Shown one piece after another: positions 37,395 to 47,278 of a stretch of 64,000 nt of DNA. The notes under the pieces are model-generated. The model had not been told where the DNA came from and searched no databases. It was given only the letters and a program-made list of their open reading frames with translations. Position 1 is the first letter of the stretch. The number at the start of each line of letters is the position of its first letter. The position numbers and the translations under genes were made by a program. The stretch is from Staphylococcus sp. IVB6181 (lineage in GTDB: Bacteria > Bacillota > Bacilli > Staphylococcales > Staphylococcaceae): positions 2,676,001 to 2,740,000 of the forward strand of contig NZ_CP095096.1 in the NCBI RefSeq assembly GCF_025561445.1. The letters are read 5' to 3'.

Positions 37395-38399
37395 ATGCAA
37401 AACTTAAGAAACAGACATTTCCTAACACTATTAGATTTTTCAAACAGAGAGATGGAGTTCTTATTGAACCTATCTGAAGATTTAAAACGAGCTAAGTACG
37501 CTGGAATTGAACAACAAACTTTAAAAGGTAAAAACATTGCATTAATTTTTGAAAAAGACTCAACTCGTACGCGTTGCGCATTTGAAGTTGCAGCAGCAGA
37601 CCAAGGTGCAAGTACTACTTACTTAGGACCAACTGGTTCTCAAATGGGCAAAAAAGAAACAGCAGCAGATACAGCACGCGTTTTAGGCGGCATGTATGAC
37701 GGCATCGAATACCGCGGATTCTCTCAACGTACTGTTGAAGTACTTGCGAAAGAATCAGGTGTTCCAGTATGGAATGGTCTTACTGATGAAGATCACCCTA
37801 CTCAAGTATTAGCTGACTTCTTAACAGCTAAAGAAGTATTGAAAAAACCTTACCATGAAATCAACTTCACTTATGTTGGTGACGGACGCAACAACGTTGC
37901 GAACGCATTAATGCAAGGTGCAGCGATCATGGGTATGAAATTCAACTTAGTTTGTCCAAAAGAATTAAACCCAACTGACGAATTATTAAACCGTTGTAAA
38001 GATATCACTAAAGAAAACGGCGGCGAAATCTTAGTAACTGACAACGTTGACGAAGGTGTTAAAGGATCAGACGTTCTTTACACAGACGTTTGGGTATCTA
38101 TGGGTGAACCTGATGAAGTTTGGGAAGAACGTATTAAATTATTAAAACCTTACCAAGTGGACCAAGCAATGATCGAAAAAACTGGCAACCCGCACGTTAT
38201 CTTTGAACACTGCTTACCATCATTCCACAACACTGACACTAAAGTTGGCAAAGAAATCTACGAAAAATTCGGCTTAAAAGAAATGGAAGTAACTGACGAA
38301 GTCTTCGAAGGCAAACACTCAGTAGTATTCCAAGAAGCTGAAAACCGTATGCACACTATCAAAGCTGTAATGGTCGCAACTCTAGGAGATATCGGATAA
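37395..38399 (+). CDS. argF: ornithine carbamoyltransferase
   Basis: Makes citrulline from ornithine and carbamoyl phosphate. 334 residues from ATG 37395 (after AGAGGAG). Carbamoyl-phosphate loop [17 protein letters not shown], ornithine-binding region with [11 protein letters not shown] and the catalytic HCLPSFH are all intact. It stands alone, without arcA, arcC or other arg genes, so an anabolic role is inferred; the enzyme works in both directions. Confidence 0.93.
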   Translation: MQNLRNRHFLTLLDFSNREMEFLLNLSEDLKRAKYAGIEQQTLKGKNIALIFEKDSTRTRCAFEVAAADQGASTTYLGPTGSQMGKKETAADTARVLGGMYDGIEYRGFSQRTVEVLAKESGVPVWNGLTDEDHPTQVLADFLTAKEVLKKPYHEINFTYVGDGRNNVANALMQGAAIMGMKFNLVCPKELNPTDELLNRCKDITKENGGEILVTDNVDEGVKGSDVLYTDVWVSMGEPDEVWEERIKLLKPYQVDQAMIEKTGNPHVIFEHCLPSFHNTDTKVGKEIYEKFGLKEMEVTDEVFEGKHSVVFQEAENRMHTIKAVMVATLGDIG

Positions 38400-38417
38400 T
38401 CTATCCTCATATATAAA

Positions 38418-38467
38418 GAAATGCCATGGCTGGGAATATATTTCCTAAGCCATGGCATTTTTATTTT
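38418..38467. terminator. bidirectional terminator between argF and the M60 gene
   Basis: Stem ATGCCATGGCT / AGCCATGGCAT with T-runs on both outer sides, in the convergent gap. Confidence 0.9.
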
Positions 38468-38482
38468 AGACTGACCGCAGTC

Positions 38483-41400
38483 TTATTTATCTTCTTTTGC
38501 TTTCTTTCTAGCAAATCTTCCGATTAGTGCAGCACCGAAGAGTGATGCTATCCAACCGATTGATGAAGAAGATTGCTCTTGTTGTCCAGTTGCTGGTAAA
38601 ACTTTATCTTGGTTCTTGTTTTGTTGTTTGTCTTGAACCTTTTGACCTTGAACAGTTTGTTGTTGGTCGTTCTTTTCTTTTGTTACATGTGAAACGCTGC
38701 CTTTTGGAGTTTCTGATACAGTTTCGCTTTTTGCGACAGGTGAATGACTTTCTGTTTGATCAGAACCCTTATTTTCATTTGTTACAGGTGATGAAGTGCT
38801 GCTTGAAGGTGCTGATGTTGTTTCAACCGCTTCAACCGTTTCAGATACTTTCGATTGTTCTGCTTCTTGTGCTTGTTGATGATTTGAATCTGGTTGTACT
38901 GTTTCACTTTCTGCAACTTCATTTTCATTAACAACATCTTCTTGAACTTTGTTATCAGTTGCAACAGAAGTTTCTTCAGTAACATCAACTGGAGACTCTG
39001 ATGCAGCCGGTTCTTCTACTGCAGGTTGTTCAGTTGTCGTATTATTCTCAACCGCTTCTGTTGATGCATCTTCAACACTCTCTTCAGACTCCTCTGAAGG
39101 TACTTCGCATACTTCATTCTCAACACTTACTTCTGTATTTGTGACTGTTGGTTCTGTTGCTGGCGTTGAATCTTGATTACTGTCTACCGGCGTATCTGGT
39201 GCATTTTCACCAGTATTATCCGATGTTTCGCTGTCTGGCGCAGGCGTTGAATCACATGTGCTCTCTTCATCGTTGGATGCGCTATTGTCACTCTCTGGTG
39301 TCTCGTTTTGATCAACTGGCGCTGTTTCAACAGGTTGTTCTTCTGAGCTCTCACTCTCTGTATTCTCTTCAGGTTGTGCTGTCTCTGTTGTGTCCGGTGT
39401 CTCAGAAGCAACTTCGTCTGTTTCGTCTTGAGGTACTTCTGTTTCAGAGGGGGTGTTAGGTTGTCCTGCCGGCTCCTCAGTTTTCACTTCTACAGGCACG
39501 ACTTTACTTTCAGCTGCAGCCGATTGATTATCTGCACTGTCTTTAGCAGTTACAGTAATCACTTCATTACCTTTTAAAGCAATATCTTGTGTTAAGGCAA
39601 CTGTCCATTTGCCTTCAGCATCTGCACGCGTCTCAAAACGTTTTCCATCCGCTAACACTACTGTTACAAGTGCATTAGCTTCAGATGTACCACTCACACT
39701 TGAATCTGTTGCTTTAACTTCATTTAATACAGGTGCTTGCGGCGCCGTTGTATCTTCAACTACTTTTGTTGCTTCTTGTGATGCATTGCCTGCTTTATCA
39801 GTTGAAACGGCTTTAACTGATGCCTGATATACAAACGGTGCACTGAATTCTGCTGTCCAGTTTCCTTGGGCGTCTGTCACAACTTCTTTTGTTGATCCAT
39901 CTGCTAATGTTAATTTCACGGTACTTGATGGTTCTGCTGTTCCTGATACAGTGCTTGCACCTGCTTCTACTTTATTGATAACAGGTGTTTGCGGCGCTGT
40001 TGTATCTTCAACTACTTTTGTTGCTTCTTGTGATGCATTGCCTGCTTTATCAGTTGAAACGGCTTTAATCGGTGCTTGATATACAAATGGTGTATCAAAT
40101 TCTGCTGTCCAGTTTCCTTGGGCGTCTGTCACAACTTCTTTAATTGTTCCATCTTCTAGTGTTAACTTCACGGTACTTGATGGTTCTGCTGTTCCTGATA
40201 CTGTATTAGTGCCTGCCTCTATTTTATTGATGACAGGTGTTTGTGGCGCTGTTGTATCTACTACTGTTTGTGTTGCCTCTTGTGATGCATTGCCTGCTTT
40301 ATCAGTTGAAACAGCTTTAATTGGTGCTTGATATACAAACGGTGTACTGAACTCTGCTGTCCAGTTTCCTTGTACGTCTGTCACAACCTTTTTTGTCGAT
40401 CCATCTGCCAATGTTAATGTCACAGTACTTGATGGTTCCGCTGTTCCTGTTACTGTGCTAGCTCCCGCTTCTACCTTGTTAATTACAGGTGTTTGCGGCG
40501 CTGTTGTATCTACTACTGTTTGTGTTGCCTCTGTTGAATGATTTCCTGCTTTATCAGTTGAAACGGCTTTAATTGGCGCTTGATATACAAACGGTGTACT
40601 GAACTCTGCTGTCCAGTTTCCTTGTGCATCTGCCACAACTTCTTTAGTTGATCCATCTGCTAATGTTAACTTCACAGTACTTGATGGCTCGGCTGTTCCC
40701 GATACTGTTTTTGTGCCTGCTTCTACTTTATTGATAACAGGTGTTTGTGGCGCTGTTGTATCTTCAACTACTTTTGTTGCTTCTGTTGATTGATTTTCTG
40801 CTTTATCAGTTGAAACTGCTTTAATCGGTGCTTGATATGTGAATGGTGTTACAAATTCTGCTGTCCAATTTCCTTGTGTGTCTGTCACAACTTCTTTAGT
40901 TGATCCATCTGCTAATGTTAATGTCACGGTACTTGTTGGTTCGGCTGTTCCTGTTACTGTGTTTGTGCCCGCTTCTACATTATTAATAGTTGGCACTTTT
41001 GGTGCTATTGTATCTAACGCCTTCACAGATACTGTTTCTGATACTGTACCGTGTTTTCCATTAGCAAACACTTGTGTAACATCGTTATGTTCTACCGTTG
41101 TTCCTTGTGGCAATTGTGTTGTCCACTGCCCATTTTCAGGTACCTCTACTTCTGCTTTTTGACCATTTTTAAATGTAACAGTTATCGTACTTCCCGCTTC
41201 TCCGGTACCGCTGATACTTGTGCTTCCAGCTTCAATCGGATTAACTACAGGTGTATCTACTCTATATGCCTCAACAAGCGGATTTAATATATTCATCAAT
41301 TCCGCTTTAATATTCGGATCTGTATATTCTACGCCCTGGAATACTTTGAATAATTGACTGCGGTAATCTCTTTCTGGGTGTGCTTGAATAGCAGCAGCAA

Positions 41401-44101
41401 CTTGTGCCACATCAGATTGGATTGCTTCGTCATAACGGTGATTGGCATCAGTTTGTGTTTCACCATCTACAATGAAACCTTTATCAGTAAGTGTGTATGT
41501 CACTGTTTCTTGATCAGCAAGCGGTACTGTAACATTTTCTTTCGTTTCATTTCTAACTAAGACACGACGTGCAGCTGGTTCACGGTGATGCACAATTACT
41601 TTATCTCCATAGTCTAAATCAAATGTTTGTGTTTCAGATGAAAGTCTTTGATTACCGATATAGGATTTATCTAATACGTTTGTACCGTCTGCTTTTTGAA
41701 TAGTCATGTGTGCATACTCATCTGTAAAGTAAACATGCGGTTGTCCTGCGTTTTGTTTGAATTCAATTTGTTTTGTGTCAGGGTTGTAGTTCGCTGACGC
41801 AAATTCAAAGTTAGATAAACCTCTTAACGAAATAGTTTGCGTTACACTGTCTTGCACATCATCATTTTTAGGATAGTTTAAAACTGCTTGGTTTTCTCCG
41901 CTTTCTTTTACTACGATATATTCACTTTCAGGTAAAGCATATGTTGTAGATAATGGCGCTACGATTTTATATACACCAGCACGTACTTGAGGGAAGACTG
42001 CCTTACCGTCTACAACTTCTGCACTCGCAACCTCTTGAGTACCTTCCATCAAGCTTACTTTGGCATTGTCTGGTAAGGTTTGACCGTTAAGGTTCAGACT
42101 TACTTCTGCATCTGCACGCACACTAGTATCAGCTAAATCTGAAGATTTTACGAGTTCGTATGGTGTAGATAATCCTAGTTTTTGAGTTAAACGCTGCTGC
42201 TCTTCTGGATTGTTTATTAACAGTGATAAAGGATAAGTGTACGTGTTATTGTACGTATCTAATTGGTCTTTTAGTGTTTGCGGCAGATTGATTTTATATA
42301 AGTCAAAATATGCTGTACCGTTAATACCGTTATCAGCTAACCAATAAGTGTTGATCCATCTTGGTACATCTTGCGCAAAAGGTTTGCTGGCATTTGCCAT
42401 ATCCGCTTCTTCTTGTCGAATCCCTTTCCACAAATCAGTAAAGCCTTCAATTCCTGTTAAACGTACCATTTTCGTCATGAAATCAAGTCGTCCTCTAAAG
42501 CCTCCGTTCGCATAGCTTAAATCACCAGTGACTAATCTTTCATTAAAGCCTTTTTGAACGCCTTCTTGGTTGCCTTCATACAGCCAACCATCATTAACAC
42601 CCATAACTTCTGTTTGGTATTGGTTTGCTAGGATATTATTTTCTACTTCAATTAAATCCATTTTAGGATCATAAGTCATTGCGCCATCATAACCATGACC
42701 CACTTCGTGGAGGCCTAACCAGCCTTTTTCAAGATAGCCAGACATGGAAGTGTTGTTAGAACCCATGTTATTTGTAGAATAATAAGCTAACCCTGGACCA
42801 TGCGCATCCGCAATCGTAAAGTACTTTTGTCCTACGTTGTAATGTACAGAGTTAATGTCATCATTTAATCCGACCCATTTGTCATAGTGATTAATCACAT
42901 CTTCGTAATAGCCGATCATGTCATCTAAGTCCGTAAAGCCCCATCTTCCAGGATCTTGACCCAGATTTGCGATTCTTTCACGGTCTTCTCTAGGAACTAA
43001 AAATGCAATTTTATCTCCATCTACATATCCGTAACTTGTGTCACGCGCAGCCCAATCACTATCGAACGCTGTTTTGTCACCGTTTTTGCGATAAGTAGGC
43101 AACGTCACACCTGCATTGTCTTGAACATAATATTCAACTACAGGTTGTTGGTTCAATCCAGTAGGAATGCGTACAAATGCGGCACTATCAATACTTGTAG
43201 AGATATTAGTCCAGCTGCCGTCGCGCGAAACAGTTTTATTTCGAACTTGTAATCTATCATTCGTCATTAAATCTACACGCAAATCAGCTTCATTGCTGCC
43301 TTGTGCTTGACGAATATAAAATTCTTTTCCAGCCGGTACGATCAATCCTAAACTTTCTCGTGCTTGATAAATACCGCGCTGCATTTTAGCTGTTTTCGCA
43401 ACATCTGATTTCGGATATACCGGAATCGATTTCGAATAAACTTGTTCCGTTACACCCTCTACATTGTCTACAGGATGTGCATTAGCAGCTGGTGCCGGTG
43501 CACTTGTATTTGTTATAGGTGCCTCAGGTGCAGGACTTGAAGCAGTCATAGCACGTGTTGCTGTTTCAGGAGCTGGTGCTGTTTCTGTTTGAGGTGCTGT
43601 ATTGTTAGTTTCTTCAGTTTTTGGTGCTGCATCGGTATTTGTTGAAACTTCTGGCGCTGTCGTTGTTCCATTTGCTGTTGGTGCCGCTGTTTCTGTCTTA
43701 ACAGTATCAGTTGAAGCTTGCGGCTGAGGTGCTGAAACAGGTTCAGGTTTCGTATCGACTGGGCTTGTTTGATTATCAGTTGAAGGTTGTTGAATCGTTG
43801 AATCTGCTGTTTTTGTGGAATCGCTTACAGACTCTGTTGGTGCAGTGGTTGCAGTACTTGTTTGTGTATTAAGTGGTTGTTCAGCACTTGCAGTGCTGCT
43901 GGGAGCTTGCGGCTGGTTGGTATCATTAACTGTGGATGTGTCAGAGGCAGGTGCTTCTGCAGCTTGTGCTTGCTGATCTAGAGAGACATAAACTAACGTC
44001 CCGAATAAAACAGAAGCAATCCCTGTGCTGAATTTTCTAATGTGGTACTTATTTCTTAATTTTTTGTCAAAAAACAAATCATTTCGGTGATTTTTAGGCA
44101 T
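38483..44101 (-). CDS. giant LPXTG surface protein with M60 (enhancin-like) metallopeptidase domain
   Basis: 1872 residues. N-terminal YSIRK-like signal (YHIRKFSTGIASVLFG, 19-34; cleavage near 48), a Thr/Ala/Pro/Glu-rich region to about 215, then a peptidase M60 domain with zinc motif HEVGH at 465-469. M60 proteins cleave mucin-type glycoproteins. From about 955 to 1540 come seven Ig-like modules of 84 residues, five of them nearly identical (TVSGTAEPSSTVKLTLADG pattern). A Glu/Ser/Thr-rich wall-spanning stalk (1545-1830) contains two unusual cysteines. Sortase motif LPATG at 1835-1839, hydrophobic helix and KKAKEDK tail. Covalently wall-anchored, probably acting on host mucins or glycans. 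Monocistronic. Confidence 0.92.
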   Translation of the reverse strand: MPKNHRNDLFFDKKLRNKYHIRKFSTGIASVLFGTLVYVSLDQQAQAAEAPASDTSTVNDTNQPQAPSSTASAEQPLNTQTSTATTAPTESVSDSTKTADSTIQQPSTDNQTSPVDTKPEPVSAPQPQASTDTVKTETAAPTANGTTTAPEVSTNTDAAPKTEETNNTAPQTETAPAPETATRAMTASSPAPEAPITNTSAPAPAANAHPVDNVEGVTEQVYSKSIPVYPKSDVAKTAKMQRGIYQARESLGLIVPAGKEFYIRQAQGSNEADLRVDLMTNDRLQVRNKTVSRDGSWTNISTSIDSAAFVRIPTGLNQQPVVEYYVQDNAGVTLPTYRKNGDKTAFDSDWAARDTSYGYVDGDKIAFLVPREDRERIANLGQDPGRWGFTDLDDMIGYYEDVINHYDKWVGLNDDINSVHYNVGQKYFTIADAHGPGLAYYSTNNMGSNNTSMSGYLEKGWLGLHEVGHGYDGAMTYDPKMDLIEVENNILANQYQTEVMGVNDGWLYEGNQEGVQKGFNERLVTGDLSYANGGFRGRLDFMTKMVRLTGIEGFTDLWKGIRQEEADMANASKPFAQDVPRWINTYWLADNGINGTAYFDLYKINLPQTLKDQLDTYNNTYTYPLSLLINNPEEQQRLTQKLGLSTPYELVKSSDLADTSVRADAEVSLNLNGQTLPDNAKVSLMEGTQEVASAEVVDGKAVFPQVRAGVYKIVAPLSTTYALPESEYIVVKESGENQAVLNYPKNDDVQDSVTQTISLRGLSNFEFASANYNPDTKQIEFKQNAGQPHVYFTDEYAHMTIQKADGTNVLDKSYIGNQRLSSETQTFDLDYGDKVIVHHREPAARRVLVRNETKENVTVPLADQETVTYTLTDKGFIVDGETQTDANHRYDEAIQSDVAQVAAAIQAHPERDYRSQLFKVFQGVEYTDPNIKAELMNILNPLVEAYRVDTPVVNPIEAGSTSISGTGEAGSTITVTFKNGQKAEVEVPENGQWTTQLPQGTTVEHNDVTQVFANGKHGTVSETVSVKALDTIAPKVPTINNVEAGTNTVTGTAEPTSTVTLTLADGSTKEVVTDTQGNWTAEFVTPFTYQAPIKAVSTDKAENQSTEATKVVEDTTAPQTPVINKVEAGTKTVSGTAEPSSTVKLTLADGSTKEVVADAQGNWTAEFSTPFVYQAPIKAVSTDKAGNHSTEATQTVVDTTAPQTPVINKVEAGASTVTGTAEPSSTVTLTLADGSTKKVVTDVQGNWTAEFSTPFVYQAPIKAVSTDKAGNASQEATQTVVDTTAPQTPVINKIEAGTNTVSGTAEPSSTVKLTLEDGTIKEVVTDAQGNWTAEFDTPFVYQAPIKAVSTDKAGNASQEATKVVEDTTAPQTPVINKVEAGASTVSGTAEPSSTVKLTLADGSTKEVVTDAQGNWTAEFSAPFVYQASVKAVSTDKAGNASQEATKVVEDTTAPQAPVLNEVKATDSSVSGTSEANALVTVVLADGKRFETRADAEGKWTVALTQDIALKGNEVITVTAKDSADNQSAAAESKVVPVEVKTEEPAGQPNTPSETEVPQDETDEVASETPDTTETAQPEENTESESSEEQPVETAPVDQNETPESDNSASNDEESTCDSTPAPDSETSDNTGENAPDTPVDSNQDSTPATEPTVTNTEVSVENEVCEVPSEESEESVEDASTEAVENNTTTEQPAVEEPAASESPVDVTEETSVATDNKVQEDVVNENEVAESETVQPDSNHQQAQEAEQSKVSETVEAVETTSAPSSSTSSPVTNENKGSDQTESHSPVAKSETVSETPKGSVSHVTKEKNDQQQTVQGQKVQDKQQNKNQDKVLPATGQQEQSSSSIGWIASLFGAALIGRFARKKAKEDK
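39740..40995 (-). repeat. five tandem 252-bp repeats encoding Ig-like modules
   Basis: Within the M60 gene, units of 252 bases (84 codons) recur in frame; for example the stretch encoding NASQEATKVVEDTTAPQ appears at about 39755 and again at about 40007. High nucleotide identity makes length variation by recombination likely. Confidence 0.85.
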
Positions 44102-44344
44102 CTAACATTTCACTTCTTTCCTTTGTAATTCTATAACACAATTCTATCATTATCTTTTTGGAAATTGTGAAAAAATTATTAATTTACACAACTTTCATAA
44201 AAAACTTTTATGACTTGTTCGACATTTTTGAAGACACAATCTATCGTTATTTCAGTGCATTACTCAATAATTTGAATAACCTATCCATAGCTTAACGCCT
44301 TTACACACAGTTAATCCTGCATTCATAATGAGTTCTTAAACCTA
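44102..44344. other. upstream region of the M60 gene
   Basis: AT-rich, no gene seen; should contain the promoter of the M60 gene. Ribosome site AAAGGAAAG lies a little far from the ATG. Confidence 0.4.
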
Positions 44345-44392
44345 AAAAAGAACGATGTAACTTGTCGCAATACTGTTACATCGTTCTATTAA
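44345..44392 (-). terminator. terminator of the small membrane protein gene
   Basis: Thirteen-base stem AGAACGATGTAAC / GTTACATCGTTCT with a minus-strand tail of TTTTTT. Confidence 0.9.
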
Positions 44393-44406
44393 ATTCCATT
44401 ATTTAA

Positions 44407-44910
44407 TTATAATAACCAACTGATAAGATTAATAATAAGTTTTCCAACAACCAGTATAAGGGTCGTTTTCCCTTTATTTTCACCTAAAAAGTAGAATGCA
44501 GCCGCAAAAACTCCTATATCTATTAACGGGGTGATATACTTAATAGTGCCTAACGGTAGTCCTATCAGATCGCTGAAAATCAGTGCAAAAACATTCGCAA
44601 TGGTAAATCCAAGCAGCAACGACATATATAAACTTTTATTTTGATATGTATTACCGAGTTTAAAAACAAAAGCTAACAGTTTTAACAAAAAATACGTGAC
44701 AAAGAAAGTAACTAAGCTAGATATAACTATTAAAATAACAATCAATAAGTTGATTTGTACATCTGACATATCCACACTGTCTTGAATACTGTCTAATTTT
44801 TGTGTAATGATGTGATCATTTGCAGAAATGACATAAAACACTAATATCGCTGATATGACATATGGTAGCAACGCAAGCAAATCAAGTAGTTGTGATTTAA
44901 TTCTATTCAT
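44407..44910 (-). CDS. hypothetical membrane protein
   Basis: 167 residues with five hydrophobic helices and one outside loop (HIITQKLDSIQDSVDMSD). The layout resembles small Yip1-like membrane proteins but no motif is decisive. ATG 44910 follows GGAGGAAT. Monocistronic, own terminator. Confidence 0.6.
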   Translation of the reverse strand: MNRIKSQLLDLLALLPYVISAILVFYVISANDHIITQKLDSIQDSVDMSDVQINLLIVILIVISSLVTFFVTYFLLKLLAFVFKLGNTYQNKSLYMSLLLGFTIANVFALIFSDLIGLPLGTIKYITPLIDIGVFAAAFYFLGENKGKTTLILVVGKLIINLISWLL

Positions 44911-45324
44911 TCAAATTCCTCCGGTTCTATTTAAATCTCAATGGTTGAATCATTTAATCTAGACCTTTCAAAAAGATTGTTATGTACCGCTTGCTTTTAT
45001 AAACAAAAACCACTAATCATTTTTATAATATCATTCTTAAAATTAATGTTTTATATATTCCTTAAATAGTAACTATTAATTCTCATATGTCAGAAATGCA
45101 CATATACAAAAACACTAAGGTATCCCTAAGTGTTAGAGTTTAACTCGCTTTAAAGAATGCTTATCAGCTATTAAATTTGAAATTTGTAAAAACATACAGA
45201 TATAGCTAAAGTATCATTTTCAGCATCCCAGGACTCCAAATATATTGCATGTCTATCTGCTTTAAGACTCCCTTCACTCAAGGGGAGTCTTAAAATATTA
45301 TATACAGCTAATATCTAAAATTAG
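44911..45324. other. intergenic region with two hairpins
   Basis: No gene seen. A stem AACACTAAGG / CCTAAGTGTT lies near 45109-45132 and another, AGACTCCC / GGGGAGTCT, near 45265-45290; the latter may terminate the lipoprotein gene to its right. Confidence 0.5.
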
Positions 45325-45933
45325 TTATTGTTGTGGATTAATATTCTCAGTATATTGTCTGAACATTTCATCTTGTTGCTTCATTGACTCTCTATTTATA
45401 TTATCAATTTTTTGCCTTAATTCTTGTTGACTCTGTTCATCACCATAAACTTTAAAAGTTTTATAACGTACTTCTCGTTTGATACCGTATGCTGCTAACT
45501 CTTCATCTGTTACAGAGCTTTCTGGCAAATCTAAATATACATTCTCTGTATCTTCAACCTTGCTACTTTCTTTCGTCTGCTCTGTGCCTTTGTATATATT
45601 ATTTTTATTTTCTCTAATATTCTTGTTTTGAGTTTTTTCTGGAGAAATAATTTCTTCTTTTTCTACTGAACTTTCATTTTGAATAACACTTTCTTGGGAA
45701 CTAGTATTTTCTGAAGTATTCAAACCTTCCTGCTTAACATCCTGTAATTTATCCTCATTTGTAATATTCTCTTCTTCATTCTTTTTAATATTATTATTCT
45801 TTTTATTCGGGGTAACTACCTCTTTATTTTGTGTATCACTTTTTATGTTCTCCTTATTAGTACACCCACTTAAAATTACTGCAATTAAAACTACTATGGT
45901 AACATTTCTTAAAATTCTAACCTGTTCTTTCAT
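45325..45933 (-). CDS. hydrophilic lipoprotein of unknown function
   Basis: 202 residues. Signal with lipobox LSGC (cysteine near 24), then a long, low-complexity Asn/Lys/Glu/Ser linker to about 135 and a small C-terminal domain with a helical end (QQELRQKIDNINRESMKQQDEMF). AT-rich codon use suggests acquisition or fast evolution. ATG 45933 follows AGAGGTG. Function unknown. Confidence 0.65.
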   Translation of the reverse strand: MKEQVRILRNVTIVVLIAVILSGCTNKENIKSDTQNKEVVTPNKKNNNIKKNEEENITNEDKLQDVKQEGLNTSENTSSQESVIQNESSVEKEEIISPEKTQNKNIRENKNNIYKGTEQTKESSKVEDTENVYLDLPESSVTDEELAAYGIKREVRYKTFKVYGDEQSQQELRQKIDNINRESMKQQDEMFRQYTENINPQQ

Positions 45934-46241
45934 GTTGCACCTCTTATTTTTTTATTTACTTATATTATATATCGTTGTGACCAAGCAATAAACGAACTAT
46001 AAGTCATAATTAGAGTATTAAAAAACCAAACTTCAAATTAAATTTTTACTACATAAAATTATTTGGAGGTTATTTTATAGTCGATACACTTGCATTCTTT
46101 AGATAATTTTAACTTTACAGGTTTGTTTTAAATGTATTTACTATATCTCGTCTTACCTGTTTATTATTTATCTATATCGCCAACGTAGTCTATGTTTCTA
46201 TTCCTACAGTTTAAAATTCTGTAATTGATTGATGATATCTA
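45934..46241. other. intergenic region before the sdpR-like gene
   Basis: AT-rich, divergent promoters. A TTTGGAGG at 46062-46069 is not followed by a usable start codon. Nothing else seen. Confidence 0.4.
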
Positions 46242-46297
46242 TTGACATCCCAAATAATTAGATATAGTATTTAGTTAAATACTTAAATACTTAAATG
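46242..46297 (+). promoter_or_regulatory. promoter and likely operator of the SdpR/SdpI-like pair
   Basis: TTGACA (46242-46247), 17 bases, TAGTAT (46265-46270). Starting at the -10 box is a run of 8-base repeats, TTAAATAC TTAAATAC TTAAATG (46275-46297), within a palindromic TATTTAGTTAAATA, the kind of AT-rich site used by ArsR-family autorepressors. Confidence 0.7.
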
Positions 46298-46310
46298 AAG
46301 GAGCGGGGTA

Positions 46311-46562
46311 ATGAAAGAATTATTTAAGGCACTTTCTGATGAAACAAGAAGAAAAATTTTAGAACTACTAAAAGATGAAACACTAACAGCAGGAGAAATT
46401 GCAAATCATTTTAACATGAGTAAACCAAGTATTTCTCAGCATTTAAAAATATTAAAATATTCTGGATTGATACTCAGTGAGAAGAAAGGCCAATACGTAT
46501 ATTATAGTTTGAACACTTCTGTTTTAGACGATTTATTATCTTGGATAATGGGCTTAAAATAA
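46311..46562 (+). CDS. ArsR-family repressor, SdpR-like
   Basis: 83 residues, a minimal winged helix: ALSDETRRKILELL, recognition helix NMSKPSISQHLKIL and wing KKGQYVYYSL. It lacks metal-binding cysteines, as in Bacillus SdpR, the autorepressor coupled to the immunity protein SdpI. ATG 46311 follows GAAGGAG. The next gene is SdpI-like, 21 bases on. Confidence 0.85.
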   Translation: MKELFKALSDETRRKILELLKDETLTAGEIANHFNMSKPSISQHLKILKYSGLILSEKKGQYVYYSLNTSVLDDLLSWIMGLK

Positions 46563-46583
46563 TAATTAGGATGTGAATATAAA

Positions 46584-47231
46584 ATGTTAGATACTATTAA
46601 AAATAATAAGATGGGATTGATTATTTGGGTTATATCACTATTGACATGGGTTCTATCTTTAGCATTTCTTCCAAATAATATTGCTATGCAATATCACGAT
46701 AATGGAACAATTAGTTGGTCAATCAACAAATACTTAGGTGCTTTGATCTTTATGGCTATAATATCTTTCATATATATCTACTATATGATTTTACCTGTTA
46801 TTGATCCTAAAAAAGCAAACTATAGAAATTTCAATACTACTTATTCATTAATAATATCTACTATCTTAATACTCGTATATTTTGCCGAAGTCTTAATCAT
46901 ACTCTCAAATTTTGGCATCACTTTTAATAGTAAATTAATTCTTAATTTGGTGTTAGCTTTATTATTTCTTATTGTAGGAAATTATTTTCAAAAAATACGT
47001 ACTAATTGGTTCATTGGTTTTAGAACTCCGTGGACTTTATCAAGTGAAAAAAATTGGAAAAAAACCCATAGATTAGTAGGTAGAATTTATATTCTCTTAG
47101 GAATATTATGTTTAATTTTTCCTTTTATGAATATACAAACAAACTGGATCCTTTTAATAACTATAATAATATTTGCAATTATTATCCCTTATATTTACTC
47201 ATATCTCATTTATAAGCAATATCAAAAATGA
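46584..47231 (+). CDS. SdpI/DUF1648 family membrane protein
   Basis: 215 residues, about six helices. The N-terminal DUF1648 part (LPNNIAMQYHDNGTISW) and the C-terminal SdpI signature (NWFIGFRTPWTLSSEKNWKKTHRLVG) are both clear. In Bacillus, SdpI gives immunity to the SdpC toxin and sequesters SdpR; no sdpC or processing genes are seen here, so this may be orphan immunity or act in another stress response. Confidence 0.85.
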   Translation: MLDTIKNNKMGLIIWVISLLTWVLSLAFLPNNIAMQYHDNGTISWSINKYLGALIFMAIISFIYIYYMILPVIDPKKANYRNFNTTYSLIISTILILVYFAEVLIILSNFGITFNSKLILNLVLALLFLIVGNYFQKIRTNWFIGFRTPWTLSSEKNWKKTHRLVGRIYILLGILCLIFPFMNIQTNWILLITIIIFAIIIPYIYSYLIYKQYQK

Positions 47232-47234
47232 TAA

Positions 47235-47273
47235 AAAAATCGAGTACCCACTTTGAGTACTCGATATTTTATA
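47235..47273. terminator. bidirectional terminator between sdpI-like gene and ychF
   Basis: Stem ATCGAGTAC / GTACTCGAT with A-run to the left and T-rich sequence to the right, in the convergent gap. Confidence 0.85.
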
Positions 47274-47278
47274 CTTAA

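Noticed and set aside
38527..39459. Several frames opposite or overlapping the stalk region of the M60 gene
   Set aside because: They arise from low-complexity Glu/Ser/Thr codons; no start signals.
39740..40995. Regular repeats considered as a CRISPR array
   Set aside because: They are 252-bp in-frame coding repeats with no short repeat/spacer structure and no cas genes.
46062..46110. Good Shine-Dalgarno (TTTGGAGG) in the gap before the sdpR-like gene
   Set aside because: No start codon at a usable distance and no open frame; perhaps a remnant.
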